Source: Sphingomonas sp. (GTDB taxonomy: Bacteria > Pseudomonadota > Alphaproteobacteria > Sphingomonadales > Sphingomonadaceae). From it: a DNA stretch of 64,000 nt. Below the pieces are notes generated by a model, which was not told the origin of the DNA, made no database searches, and was given only the letters and a program-made list of their open reading frames with translations. The first letter of the stretch is position 1. Each line of letters opens with the position of its first letter. Below are positions 1 to 8,349 of the stretch, in pieces. The stretch covers positions 1-64,000 of the forward strand of contig NZ_JAPKNM010000027.1 of the NCBI RefSeq assembly GCF_026460985.1. Reading direction: 5' to 3'. The translations under genes were made by a program, and so were the position numbers.

Positions 1-20
1 CGAGCCCCGGCCTTTTCGGA

Positions 21-55
21 CCCACCCCCTAACCCCTCCCTTGCAGGGAGGGGAA
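21..55. repeat. single arm of a C/G-rich palindromic intergenic repeat
   Basis: The sequence holds a palindrome CCCCTCCC-TTGCA-GGGAGGGG preceded by a CCACCCCC-type flank. It resembles the right arm of the paired repeat at 30712-30866. It sits just beyond the P450 stop codon. The partner arm, if there is one, would lie left of the window. Confidence 0.6.
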
Positions 56-64
56 ATTCGCCGT

Positions 65-1300
65 TCAATACCGGCTCAGCTCCACCGGCATCTTCTTGTA
101 GCCGTGCACGAAGCACGCCGCGACGCGCTCGGGTTCGCGCAGCACGTTCACGCGCAGCCGCCGCCTGGCCATCTCCTCGAGCAAGATGCCGATCTGCAAC
201 TCGGCCAGCCGTGCGCCGACGCAGCGATGGATGCCGTGCCCGAACGCCAGGTGCCGCCGCGCATTCTCGCGATCGACGATGATCTTGTCGGCATTGGGGA
301 AGACGCTCTCGTCGCGATTGGCCGAGAGATACCAGAGCGCGAGCTTGTCGCCCGCCTTGATCTGCTGCCCCTCCAGCTCGCTGTCCTGCGTAGCGGTCCG
401 GCGCATGTGCGCGAGTGGGGTCTGCCAGCGGATGATTTCCTGCACGGCATTGGGGATCAGCTCGGGTTTCGTCTCGAGCTTGGCGCGCTCGTCGGGGAAT
501 TGCTCGAGCCCCCAGGCATAGGCGCTCATCGAGTTGCGCGTGGTGTCGTTGCCGCCGACGATCAGCAGGATCAAATTCCCGAGGAACTCCATCTGGTCCA
601 TGTGGCTCATCGCGTCCGAATGGATCATCATCGAGATGAGGTCGGGCGTCGGCTCCTTGCCCAGCTTGCCCTGCCAGAGATTGCCGAAATAGGCCGCGCA
701 TTCGAACAGGATGTTGCGCCGCTCCTCCTTGCGCACCGGATCCTTGGCGATCTCGATATCGCCTGCCCAGTCGGACCAATAAGTGAGCAGCCGCCTTTCC
801 TCCCACGGGAAGTCGAACAGGATCGCGAGCATCTGCGTGGTCAGCTCGATCGAGACGGTATCGACCCAATCGAATTCCTTCCCCACCGGCAGCGAATCGA
901 GGATCTCGGCGCTGCGGGCGCGGATATTCTCGTTCATCCGCACCATTTCGGAGGGCGTGAACGCCGGCGCGACCGTCCGCCGCTGGCCGGTATGCTTGGG
1001 CCGGTCCATCGCGATGAACATCGGCATCTTGATGTCGCCTTCCTTCAGGTCGGCGATGGTGATGCCCCCGGCTTCGGACGAATAGAGATCGGGCAGCGAT
1101 TCGACCTGGACGATCGGCTTGTAGGCGGAGATCGACCAATAGGGGCCGAAGGCGCTGTTCTCGGTATAATAGACCGGTGCCTTCTCGCGCAGCTCGCGGA
1201 ACGGCGCCTGCCAGACGTCGTCGCGATACAGCTCGGCCCGGCTCACATCGAGCGGATCGACCGCGCTTTCGGGAACCGACTCGTTCGCCAGCGTCGCCAT
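65..1300 (-). CDS. cytochrome P450, CYP153-like
   Basis: 411-residue soluble P450, the length of a complete bacterial class I enzyme. The I-helix oxygen-activation motif GGNDTT is at residues 249-254, the K-helix ExxR is E288-R291, and the haem loop FGHGIHRCVG places the axial cysteine at C360. The stretch after the I-helix motif (TTRNSM) and the haem loop resemble CYP153 alkane/fatty-acid terminal hydroxylases, so terminal hydroxylation is the likely chemistry; this is inferred from family resemblance. The ATG start has an AGGAG ribosome site. No ferredoxin or reductase gene is nearby, so the electron donors must be encoded elsewhere. It lies 33 bases downstream of the ABC permease on the same strand and may be co-transcribed with it. 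Confidence 0.9.
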   Translation of the reverse strand: MATLANESVPESAVDPLDVSRAELYRDDVWQAPFRELREKAPVYYTENSAFGPYWSISAYKPIVQVESLPDLYSSEAGGITIADLKEGDIKMPMFIAMDRPKHTGQRRTVAPAFTPSEMVRMNENIRARSAEILDSLPVGKEFDWVDTVSIELTTQMLAILFDFPWEERRLLTYWSDWAGDIEIAKDPVRKEERRNILFECAAYFGNLWQGKLGKEPTPDLISMMIHSDAMSHMDQMEFLGNLILLIVGGNDTTRNSMSAYAWGLEQFPDERAKLETKPELIPNAVQEIIRWQTPLAHMRRTATQDSELEGQQIKAGDKLALWYLSANRDESVFPNADKIIVDRENARRHLAFGHGIHRCVGARLAELQIGILLEEMARRRLRVNVLREPERVAACFVHGYKKMPVELSRY

Positions 1301-1333
1301 TCTGCCTCTCCTGCTTTTGCGGAGAGGAGAACC

Positions 1334-2578
1334 TTAACTGACAGCCGTGTCAATAGCGTGACGTTCGGCCTGCCGCTTGCTCCGCTTCGGGCTGCCCGAC
1401 TTGAGCACGCCGCGCCGGAACAGCCGCGCCGCCACCGTCACGGTGATCGCCACCCACAAGGCCTGCCAGGCGAGCGCCAGCGCGTGCGGCCATAGGGTCG
1501 GCGAGTTCGCGGCATGCGCGGCCATCGCCAGCGGCGAGCTGAACGGGAAGATCTCGGCGGCGAGTGCCAGCCAGCTGCCGGGATTGCCCGCGGCATAGGA
1601 AGCGAAGCCCAGCATCGCGAACTGGAAGATGGTGATCGGCAGCGACAGCATCTGGATCTCGCGCTGGGTCGAGGCTAGTGCGCCGACGCCGAGGAACACC
1701 GCGCTCTGCAGCATGTACGCCATGGTGAAATAGACGACGAAGAGCAAAGGGAAGATCGGGCCGACGGCGGTGCTCAGATTGCCCAGCTCGGCGGCCACGC
1801 CCGCGGGCACGACCTTGGGCAATTGCGCGATCAGCGTTCCCCAGAAGCAGACGAACAGCAGCGCCGATCCGAATGCGCCGATCAGCTTGCCGAAGAACAC
1901 GCTCTCGAGCGGAATCGCCGCGGCGAGCACTTCGATGACCTTGTTCGATCGCTCCTCGGCCATCGCGCCCACCGCTTGGCCCGAGAGCATCAGCGTCAGG
2001 AAGAAGATACCCAAGGCCGCGAAATAGGCGGCCTGGCCGCGGCCGGTGCTCGTGCCCTGGTCGGAGCGCACCACGGTGATCGCTGCCTCGCTCAATTGCC
2101 CCGCGCCGCCGCTCCGTTCGGCGCGCAGCGCCTGCTCGGCGAGCTGGGTCAGATAGATTGCTTCCGAATAAGCGGAGGCGCGGCGCAGGATATGCGGCCG
2201 ATCGAGGGGGCCGTAGAGCACTGCCACGACGTCGAACCGGCTGCTGTCGAGCAATGCAAAGGCCTGCGCGCGCGGGTCGTCGCCCGGGCCCTCGATGTGC
2301 AGCGACGGCCGCGCGCTGGGCACGGTGAACACCTGTCGCAACTGCCTGTCGACCGCGGCGATCTCGGCGGCCTTGTCCTGGGCGGCGATGACCACGATCC
2401 GCTGGCGTTCCTCGCCGCTGCCCGCGGCGCTGGTCGCGCTCATGCTGCCGACCACGCCGAAGCCGATCATCAGCAACGGGCTGAGCAGGAAGAGCAGGAA
2501 GGTGGGCGTCATCACCGTCGCGGTGAAGTCGCGGCGCGCGACCGTGAGCGCCTGGCGGAGCATGCGTCCAAGCTTCAT
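1334..2578 (-). CDS. ABC-2 type transporter permease (NatB/YhaP-like)
   Basis: 414-residue integral membrane protein. It has one N-terminal membrane segment (about residues 22-45), a large extracytoplasmic domain, and a cluster of five or six membrane segments in the second half, which is the arrangement of the ABC-2 / NatB class of export permeases. The start codon overlaps the stop of the upstream ATPase as ATGA, so the two are translationally coupled and form one exporter. The substrate cannot be read from sequence; relatives export sodium, drugs or small lipophilic compounds. A cytochrome P450 follows 33 bases downstream, which may hint at a hydrophobic substrate but proves nothing. Confidence 0.88.
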   Translation of the reverse strand: MKLGRMLRQALTVARRDFTATVMTPTFLLFLLSPLLMIGFGVVGSMSATSAAGSGEERQRIVVIAAQDKAAEIAAVDRQLRQVFTVPSARPSLHIEGPGDDPRAQAFALLDSSRFDVVAVLYGPLDRPHILRRASAYSEAIYLTQLAEQALRAERSGGAGQLSEAAITVVRSDQGTSTGRGQAAYFAALGIFFLTLMLSGQAVGAMAEERSNKVIEVLAAAIPLESVFFGKLIGAFGSALLFVCFWGTLIAQLPKVVPAGVAAELGNLSTAVGPIFPLLFVVYFTMAYMLQSAVFLGVGALASTQREIQMLSLPITIFQFAMLGFASYAAGNPGSWLALAAEIFPFSSPLAMAAHAANSPTLWPHALALAWQALWVAITVTVAARLFRRGVLKSGSPKRSKRQAERHAIDTAVS

Positions 2579-3492
2579 GCCGCCTGCTCCAGCGCTTCGG
2601 CACCGACGATCCGCACGAACGCGTCGTGCAGCCCCGGCCGCTCGATCGACAGCCCCGAGATGCCGTAGCCCGCATCGATCAGCCGGACGAGCAAGGCCTC
2701 GATCCCCTCGGGCGGCACGGTGAAGCGCCAGCTGCCATTCTCGCGCTCGGCATCCGCCGGCAACAGCGCGCCCGCGGTCTCGGCATGATGGTGCGGCGTG
2801 TAATGCGCCCTGAGCGGCAGCATCGCGCGCGCCTCGTCCACCGTGCCTTCGAACTTCACCACGCCGCCGGCGATGATCGACAGCCGGTCGCAAAGCCGCT
2901 CGGCATGCGCCATGACGTGGGTGGAGAACAGGATCGTCGCGCCGCGGTCGCGCTGAGCGCGGATCAGTTTCTCGAGCCGCTCCTGGTTGACCGGGTCGAG
3001 CCCCGAAAAGGGTTCGTCGAGGACGAGCAATTCGGGCTCGTGCACCACCGAGCCGAGCAACTGGACGAGCTGCGCCATGCCCTTGGAGAGTTTCCGAATC
3101 TTGTCGTCGGCGGCATGGCCGAGCCCGGCCGCTTCGAGCAATTCGCCCGCGCGCTTGCGCCCGATGCTCCAGGGCAGCCCACGCAGCGCGCCCATGAAGG
3201 CGATCGCCTCGCGGCACTTCATGCTGGGATAGAGCCCGCGCTCCTCGGGGAGGTAGCCCACCCGGTCGCTGGCGTCGCGCGGCGAATCCCGGCCGAGCAG
3301 CATCCGCTCGCCCTCGTCGGGCTCGATGATGCCGAGCAGCATGCGGAGCGTCGTGGTCTTGCCCGCGCCGTTGGGGCCGAGCACGCCGTAGATCAGCCCC
3401 TGGGGCACTGCGATGCTCACCCCGTCCACTGCGCGGCGATCGCCGAAGCGCTTGACGAGGCCGCTGGCACTGACGGCCAATTTGCTGCTCAA
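2575..3492 (-). CDS. ABC transporter ATP-binding protein (NatA-like)
   Basis: 305-residue ATPase subunit of the exporter. It has Walker A GPNGAGKTT (near residue 40), an LSKGMAQ signature that replaces the usual LSGGQ, Walker B LLVLDEP and the H-loop STHVM. A C-terminal DUF4162-type extension follows. I chose the TTG start at 3492 because a GGGAGG ribosome site lies 7 bases upstream and the protein then begins at the normal family N-terminus; longer in-frame readings add unrelated sequence. The gene is coupled by ATGA overlap to the permease and diverges from queG across only 39 bases. Confidence 0.9.
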   Translation of the reverse strand: MSSKLAVSASGLVKRFGDRRAVDGVSIAVPQGLIYGVLGPNGAGKTTTLRMLLGIIEPDEGERMLLGRDSPRDASDRVGYLPEERGLYPSMKCREAIAFMGALRGLPWSIGRKRAGELLEAAGLGHAADDKIRKLSKGMAQLVQLLGSVVHEPELLVLDEPFSGLDPVNQERLEKLIRAQRDRGATILFSTHVMAHAERLCDRLSIIAGGVVKFEGTVDEARAMLPLRAHYTPHHHAETAGALLPADAERENGSWRFTVPPEGIEALLVRLIDAGYGISGLSIERPGLHDAFVRIVGAEALEQAA

Positions 3493-3531
3493 ACCCGTGC
3501 CCTCCCTTGCGCTTCGTGGTAGCGGGTCCGC

Positions 3532-4599
3532 GTGCGCGAAGACAAGCCATTGGAACAACGGATCAAGGACAAGGCCGCGGAGATCGGCTTTGCCGCCTGC
3601 GGGATGGCGTGCGCCGACGCGGCGCCGGCGGCGGGGGAGCGGCTGCGCCAATGGCTCGCCGAGGGGCGCCACGGATCGATGATCTGGATGGAGGAGCGCG
3701 CGCACCACCGCGAGAGCCCGACCGGACTATGGCCGGAGGTGCGCAGCGTGATCGCTTTGGGCATGAGCTATGCGCCGGGCGTGGACCCACTCGCGCTGGC
3801 CGGCGAAGGCGAGACCGGGCGCATCTCGGTCTATGCCCAGGGCGCCGACTATCACGACCTGGTCAAGCGCAGGCTCAAGGAGCTCGCGCGCTGGCTGGTC
3901 GGCGCCGCGCCCGGTGCCGACGTCAAGGTCTTCGTCGATACCGCGCCGGTGATGGAGAAGCCCTTGTCCGAGGCGGCGGGGCTGGGCTGGCAGGGCAAGC
4001 ATACCAATCTCGTCAGCCGCAGCCATGGCAGCTGGCTGTTCCTCGGCGCGATCTATACCACGCTCGAACTGGCGCCCGATCGTGCCGGCCGCATGACCTG
4101 CGGCAGCTGCGACGCGTGCCAGACGGCGTGCCCGACCGACGCCTTTCCCGCGCCCTATCGGCTCGATGCGCGGCGCTGCATCTCGTACCTGACGATCGAG
4201 CATAAGGGCCCGATCCCGCATGAATTCCGCGAGGCGATGGGCAATCGCATCTATGGCTGCGACGATTGCCTCGCGGTCTGCCCGTGGAACAAGTTCGCCG
4301 CGGCGGCGCAGGCGAACCTCGCCTTCGCCCCGCGCGCCGAGCTGACCGCGCCGGCGCTGGCGGACCTGCTCGCGCTCGACGATGCGGCGTTCCGCGAGGT
4401 CTTCGCCGGCTCGCCGATCAAGCGGATCGGCCGCGACCGGATGGTGCGCAACTGCCTGATCGCCGCGGGGAACAGCGGCAGTGGGGCACTGGTGGAGCCG
4501 GTGCGGGCGCTGCTCGACGACCCCGACGACGTGGTTCGCGAAGCGGCGGAATGGGCGCTGGAGCGGCTTAATAGCCCCTCCCCTTCAGGGGAGGGCTAG
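3532..4599 (+). CDS. queG: epoxyqueuosine reductase QueG
   Basis: 355-residue cobalamin-dependent iron-sulfur enzyme that performs the last step of queuosine synthesis, reducing epoxyqueuosine in tRNA. Two ferredoxin-like clusters are clear: C190, C193, C196 and C200, then C243, C246 and C250. The VDTAPVMEK segment (D136) carries the family's catalytic aspartate. A C-terminal HEAT-like region covers about residues 300-350. The GTG start has only a weak ribosome site. The last residues (NSPSPSGEG) and the stop codon are encoded by a C/G-rich palindromic repeat, so the native C-terminus has been replaced or extended by repeat insertion. Confidence 0.95.
   Translation: MREDKPLEQRIKDKAAEIGFAACGMACADAAPAAGERLRQWLAEGRHGSMIWMEERAHHRESPTGLWPEVRSVIALGMSYAPGVDPLALAGEGETGRISVYAQGADYHDLVKRRLKELARWLVGAAPGADVKVFVDTAPVMEKPLSEAAGLGWQGKHTNLVSRSHGSWLFLGAIYTTLELAPDRAGRMTCGSCDACQTACPTDAFPAPYRLDARRCISYLTIEHKGPIPHEFREAMGNRIYGCDDCLAVCPWNKFAAAAQANLAFAPRAELTAPALADLLALDDAAFREVFAGSPIKRIGRDRMVRNCLIAAGNSGSGALVEPVRALLDDPDDVVREAAEWALERLNSPSPSGEG
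4573..4597. repeat. palindromic C/G-rich repeat arm at the 3' end of queG
   Basis: A near-perfect palindrome AGCCCCTCCCC-TTCA-GGGGAGGGCT that belongs to the same family as 35831-36261, 46153-46263, 55921-55946 and 60544-60573. It encodes the QueG tail, and the stop codon (4597-4599) falls at its edge. As RNA it would form a strong hairpin and could also act in transcript ending or stability. Confidence 0.8.
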
Positions 4600-4631
4600 G
4601 TTGTATCGACGTTAAGGCGAGCGCGGCTTTC

Positions 4632-4767
4632 AATCCTCCCCCGCCAGGGGGAGGTGGCACGCGCAGCGTGACGGAGGGGGCGGAAGCACTGCGCCCAGTT
4701 AGAGAGTACGCTGCTTACCTCCCCCTCCGACGCCTTCGGCGCCACCTCCCCCTGGCGGGGGAGGATT
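4632..4767. repeat. 136-base paired inverted-repeat element, copy 1
   Basis: The outer arms at 4632-4658 and 4741-4767 are perfect 27-base inverted complements, each containing the inner palindrome CTCCCCC-GCCA-GGGGGAG. The spacer carries an ACGCGCAGCGTGACGG motif near the left arm and CGCCTTCGGCG near the right. A second copy of exactly the same length lies at 8209-8344. It fills the convergent gap between queG and the lipoprotein gene. Confidence 0.9.
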
Positions 4768-4777
4768 TGAATATCCA

Positions 4778-5149
4778 TTACCGCCTCGCCAGCGCCGCGA
4801 CGCAGCTCGCCTGGTCGATCGGACCGCCGTCGCGCTGGCGCGTTTCCAGATAGCGCACCACCGGCTCGCCGCGGCCGCTCGACGGCGGGTAGAGATAGGC
4901 GTCGAGCACGCAGATCGGGCCCGCGAACTGGAGCTTCCGGCCCGGGCCCTCGCTCATGTCGATCGCGGGCTGGCCGAATTCGGCGATCAGCCGCGGCGCG
5001 GTCTGGCCCCTCACCACGACGACGCTCGGCGGCGCGGCGGCCGGCGCCGCGGCGGGGACGGGGACATAGGCCGCGGGGCGGGGCGGGGGGATCATCTCGC
5101 CCCCGCATCCGCCCAGCGCCATCGCGCCCGCCAAGACCCAGAACCTCAT
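4778..5149 (-). CDS. small lipoprotein, unknown function
   Basis: 123-residue protein with a lipoprotein signal peptide: MRFWVLAGAMALGGC places the acylated cysteine at residue 15. A Pro/Ala-rich linker (about residues 20-40) follows, then a compact domain with two cysteines. I do not recognise a characterised family. The start overlaps the stop of the upstream EI24 protein as ATGA, so the two are co-expressed. It probably sits in the inner or outer membrane facing the periplasm. Confidence 0.8.
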   Translation of the reverse strand: MRFWVLAGAMALGGCGGEMIPPPRPAAYVPVPAAAPAAAPPSVVVVRGQTAPRLIAEFGQPAIDMSEGPGRKLQFAGPICVLDAYLYPPSSGRGEPVVRYLETRQRDGGPIDQASCVAALARR

Positions 5150-5838
5150 TCGCTTCTCCCGCGGTGGAATGCGTGCGTCGCCATCGCCGCGCCCAATACC
5201 GGCGCTGCGAGGTTGAGCACCGGCACCAGGAACAGCCCGGTGCCGATAGTGCCCAGCGCGAACCGGTTCCAGCGCGTGCCCCGCCGCCACTCCGCCAGCG
5301 CGCCATAGGGCATGTGGCGCGCGGCGACCATGTCGCCCAGGTCGCGCCCGAGCAGCCATGCGTTGACCGCGAAGAAGGCGAGCGCGGTGCCCACCCCGGT
5401 GACCAGCAGCATCAGGTAGAGCGGCGAGAGCAGGAGGTTGATTACGATCGTCCGCGTCGCCGAGCCGACGCCCATCGCCAGCGCCCGCCTGAGCGGCACG
5501 TCGCGCGCGGCGGCATGCGCCCGCGGATAATGCTTCGCCTCGACCGCGGCGACGATCTCGTCGGCGAAGATGCCGACCACCGCGACCGCGATCGCGCGGA
5601 ACAGCAGCCACCATGCGAGGAGGAACAGCAGCAATGTGGCAACATCGGCGAAGACGTTGTTCTCGTCGCTGAGCCCGGCCCATGCGCCGATCACGTCGCC
5701 CAGGCCCTCGAGCGCGAACCACATGCCCACGCCCAGCAGCGCGAAGAGCGCCATGGTCAGCAGCAAGGATTTGGCGAACACGCGCAGCACCGGGCGATCG
5801 AACAGCTGGCCGAGCGACAGGACGAAAGCATGTATCAT
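5146..5838 (-). CDS. EI24 domain-containing (CysZ-like) membrane protein
   Basis: 230-residue integral membrane protein of the EI24 family, which includes the sulfate permease CysZ. Hydrophobic segments occur near residues 20-45, 65-95, 130-160 and 190-215, with the typical linker containing WLLFRAIAVAVVGIFADEI. A sulfate-uptake role is known only for CysZ proper, and there are no cysteine-synthesis genes nearby, so the substrate here is open. It is first in a two-gene operon with the small lipoprotein. Confidence 0.85.
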   Translation of the reverse strand: MIHAFVLSLGQLFDRPVLRVFAKSLLLTMALFALLGVGMWFALEGLGDVIGAWAGLSDENNVFADVATLLLFLLAWWLLFRAIAVAVVGIFADEIVAAVEAKHYPRAHAAARDVPLRRALAMGVGSATRTIVINLLLSPLYLMLLVTGVGTALAFFAVNAWLLGRDLGDMVAARHMPYGALAEWRRGTRWNRFALGTIGTGLFLVPVLNLAAPVLGAAMATHAFHRGRSE

Positions 5839-5894
5839 TGCGCTCCGCTTTGCCCGCCACTAGGGCGTCCGCGCAACCCTATCGGAGCCCAGAC

Positions 5895-6902
5895 TTGACC
5901 AGCCCCACCTATGACGTCGTCGCCATCGGCAACGCGATCGTCGACATCCTCGCCCAGGCCGAGGACAGCTTCATCGAAGAGATCGGCGTGGCGAAGGGCT
6001 CGATGCAGCTGATGTTCTCGCCCGAGGAAGCCGACGCGCTCTACGCCAAGATGGGCCCCGGCCGCGAGGTTTCGGGCGGCTCGGCGGCGAACACCGTGGC
6101 GGGGATCGCCGCGCTGGGGGGCAAGTGCGCGTTCATCGGTCAGGTCGCCGACGACCAGCTCGGCACGGTCTTCGCGCACGACATCCGCGCCGCGGGCGTC
6201 GACTTCGGCACCGCGGTGCGCCCCGGCCAGCCGACCACCGCGCGCTGCCTGATCTTCGTCACCCCCGACGGCCAGCGCACGATGAACACCTTCCTCGGCG
6301 CGTCGCAGTTCCTGCCGGCCTCGGCGCTCGACGAGCAACTGATCGCAAGCGGCGCGATCCTCTATCTCGAAGGCTATCTCTGGGATCCCGAAGAGCCGCG
6401 CGCGGCGATGCGCAAGGCGATCGAGATCGCCCGTGCCAACGGCCGCAAGGTCGCCTTCACGCTCTCCGACATCTTCTGCATCTCGCGCCACGGCGGCGAC
6501 TTCCGCGCGTTGATCGCGGACGGCCTGATCGACATCCTCTTCGCCAACGAGAACGAGCTGCTCGCGCTTTGCGAGCATGAGGACTTCGAATCGGCGGTCG
6601 CGCACATCCATGGCAAGGTGCCCTTGCTCGTCGTCACGCGCAGCGAGAAGGGCGCGATGGCGCTTCAGGGTACCGAGCGCGTCGAGGTGTCCGCCGAGCC
6701 GATCGAGCGGCTGGTCGACACCACGGGCGCGGGGGACATGTTCGCGGCGGGCTTCCTGTTCGGGCAGGCGCAGGGCCGGGGCCTCCGCGAATCGCTGCGG
6801 CTCGGCGCGATCTGCGCGGCCGAGATCATCCAGCATTACGGCGCGCGCGCCGAAGCGGACCTCGCGAAGCTGGCGCGTGAGACCGTGGGTCGCGACGCCT
6901 GA
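5895..6902 (+). CDS. PfkB family carbohydrate kinase, probable adenosine kinase
   Basis: 335-residue ribokinase-fold kinase. The N-terminal GNAIVDILA and GGSAANTVAG motifs bind the sugar, and the C-terminal DTTGAGDMFAAGFLFG is the PfkB signature 2 with the catalytic aspartate and the anion hole. Sphingomonad orthologues are generally annotated as adenosine kinase, phosphorylating adenosine to AMP; ribokinase-like activity on another sugar cannot be excluded. The TTG start at 5895 is chosen because GGAG lies 8 bases upstream and the next ATG falls well inside the fold. It stands alone, divergent from the EI24 gene. Confidence 0.85.
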   Translation: MTSPTYDVVAIGNAIVDILAQAEDSFIEEIGVAKGSMQLMFSPEEADALYAKMGPGREVSGGSAANTVAGIAALGGKCAFIGQVADDQLGTVFAHDIRAAGVDFGTAVRPGQPTTARCLIFVTPDGQRTMNTFLGASQFLPASALDEQLIASGAILYLEGYLWDPEEPRAAMRKAIEIARANGRKVAFTLSDIFCISRHGGDFRALIADGLIDILFANENELLALCEHEDFESAVAHIHGKVPLLVVTRSEKGAMALQGTERVEVSAEPIERLVDTTGAGDMFAAGFLFGQAQGRGLRESLRLGAICAAEIIQHYGARAEADLAKLARETVGRDA

Positions 6903-6983
6903 TCCGTGCGCGCGTTTTAAGCACTGGGAAACCTGCTCCGGGTTAGAGTGGCCGAACGGCTAGCTCTTTTCAGGGGCAGATTG

Positions 6984-8195
6984 TTGCTTAGACGGATCGC
7001 GCCCGGCCAGGCCAGGATGGGCATGTATATCCACGGTTTCGAAGGCTCGTGGTTCAGCCATCCGTTCTGGCGCACGCGATTCCTGCTCGAACGGCCCGAG
7101 GATCTGGCCGCTTTGCTGGCCAGCGACGTTCCCGCGGTGCTGATCGACGTCGAGCGCGGCGTCGGCCCCGCGCCGCAGGTTCTGCCGCGATCGGTGAGCA
7201 AGGCGCCCGCGGCCGGTCCGCGGGTGGTTTCCTTCACCCCCATGGACTCGGCCAGGCTCGACCGCGACCATGTGCGCAAGACCATCGCGCAGTCGAAGCG
7301 TGCGGTGAAGGGCCTGTTCGACGGGGCCCGCCTGGGTCGCGCGATCAATGCCGACGAAGTGGCGCCGGTGGTCAGCGACATCTCCGCAGCGGTGGATCGC
7401 AATCCCGCCCTGTTCATCGACATGGCCCGGCTCAAGTCGAAGGACGAATTCACCTATCTACACTCCGTCACGGTCTGCGCGCTGATGGTCAATTTCGCGC
7501 GCCAGCTCGGCCTAGACGAGCCGGCCGTCCGCGCGATGGGGCTGGCGGGGCTGCTCCATGACGTCGGAAAGATGGCCGTGCCCGACGCGATCCTGAACAA
7601 GCCCGGCCGGCTCGACGATGCCGAGTTCGCGCTCATCCGCACGCATCCCGAGCAGGGATATGCGATGATCGAGAAGGGCGAGGGGATCACGCAGGAAGCG
7701 CTCGACGTCAGCCTCCACCATCACGAGAAGATCGACGGGACCGGCTATCCGCACGGCCTGAAGGGCAGCGCGATCAGCCTCGCCGCGCGGATGGGCGCGA
7801 TCTGCGACGTCTATGACGCGCTGACCTCGGACCGTCCCTACAAGCAGGGCTGGACCCCGCTCCGGGCCGTGAGCGAGATGCACGGCTGGGAGGGCCATTT
7901 CGACCGCGAACTGCTGTTCAAGTTCTTCCGCAGCATCGGCGTCGTGCCCACCGGTCTGCTGGTGCGCATGCGCTCGAACCGCCTGGGCATCGCGCTGCCC
8001 GACGGAGCGAAGGGAACGCGCAGCAAGGTGCGCGTCTTCCACTGCGCGCTCGAACATGCGCCGCGCACGCTCGAGGACGTGTTCCTGTGCGGCTCGGGCG
8101 GCGCCGATCACGTCGTGAGCGAGGAGGACCCGGCGCGCTGGGGGTTCGCCGATTGGGCGGGATTGTCGGAGCGGCTGACCGCCGGGCGGGGCTGA
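6984..8195 (+). CDS. HD-GYP domain protein with DUF3391 N-terminus (cyclic-di-GMP phosphodiesterase)
   Basis: About 403 residues. The N-terminus (MGMYIHGFEGSW, then HPFWRTRF) is DUF3391, found on bacterial HD-GYP proteins. The HD-GYP core follows with HDVGK and HHHEKIDGTGYP, and a short C-terminal region. Proteins of this class hydrolyse cyclic-di-GMP with a di- or tri-iron centre, so it should lower c-di-GMP and favour motility over biofilm. A GTG at 6948 would add 12 residues but has no ribosome site. The TTG at 6984 has AGGGG 7 bases upstream and gives the family N-terminus (LLRRI), so I prefer it. There is no membrane segment, so it should be cytosolic. Confidence 0.9.
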   Translation: MLRRIAPGQARMGMYIHGFEGSWFSHPFWRTRFLLERPEDLAALLASDVPAVLIDVERGVGPAPQVLPRSVSKAPAAGPRVVSFTPMDSARLDRDHVRKTIAQSKRAVKGLFDGARLGRAINADEVAPVVSDISAAVDRNPALFIDMARLKSKDEFTYLHSVTVCALMVNFARQLGLDEPAVRAMGLAGLLHDVGKMAVPDAILNKPGRLDDAEFALIRTHPEQGYAMIEKGEGITQEALDVSLHHHEKIDGTGYPHGLKGSAISLAARMGAICDVYDALTSDRPYKQGWTPLRAVSEMHGWEGHFDRELLFKFFRSIGVVPTGLLVRMRSNRLGIALPDGAKGTRSKVRVFHCALEHAPRTLEDVFLCGSGGADHVVSEEDPARWGFADWAGLSERLTAGRG

Positions 8196-8208
8196 GGCGC
8201 ATTATTCA

Positions 8209-8344
8209 AATCCTCCCCCGCCAGGGGGAGGTGGCACGCGTAGCGTGACGGAGGGGGCGGAATCACTACGCTCCATTGGAGAGGGCGCCGCATACCTCCC
8301 CCTTCATCGCCTTCGGCGACACCTCCCCCTGGCGGGGGAGGATT
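8209..8344. repeat. 136-base paired inverted-repeat element, copy 2
   Basis: The arms at 8209-8235 and 8318-8344 are 27-base inverted complements with one mismatch. Length and layout are the same as the element at 4632-4767, and the GTAGCGTGACGGAGGGGGCGG spacer portion is also closely similar, while the centre differs. It fills the convergent gap between the HD-GYP gene and purD. Confidence 0.9.
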
Positions 8345-8349
8345 GAAAG

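Noticed and set aside
1334..3550. An apparent single protein covering both the ABC ATPase and permease
   Set aside because: The first half of that frame is an out-of-frame reading of the ATPase gene. The permease has its own ATG coupled to the ATPase stop by ATGA.
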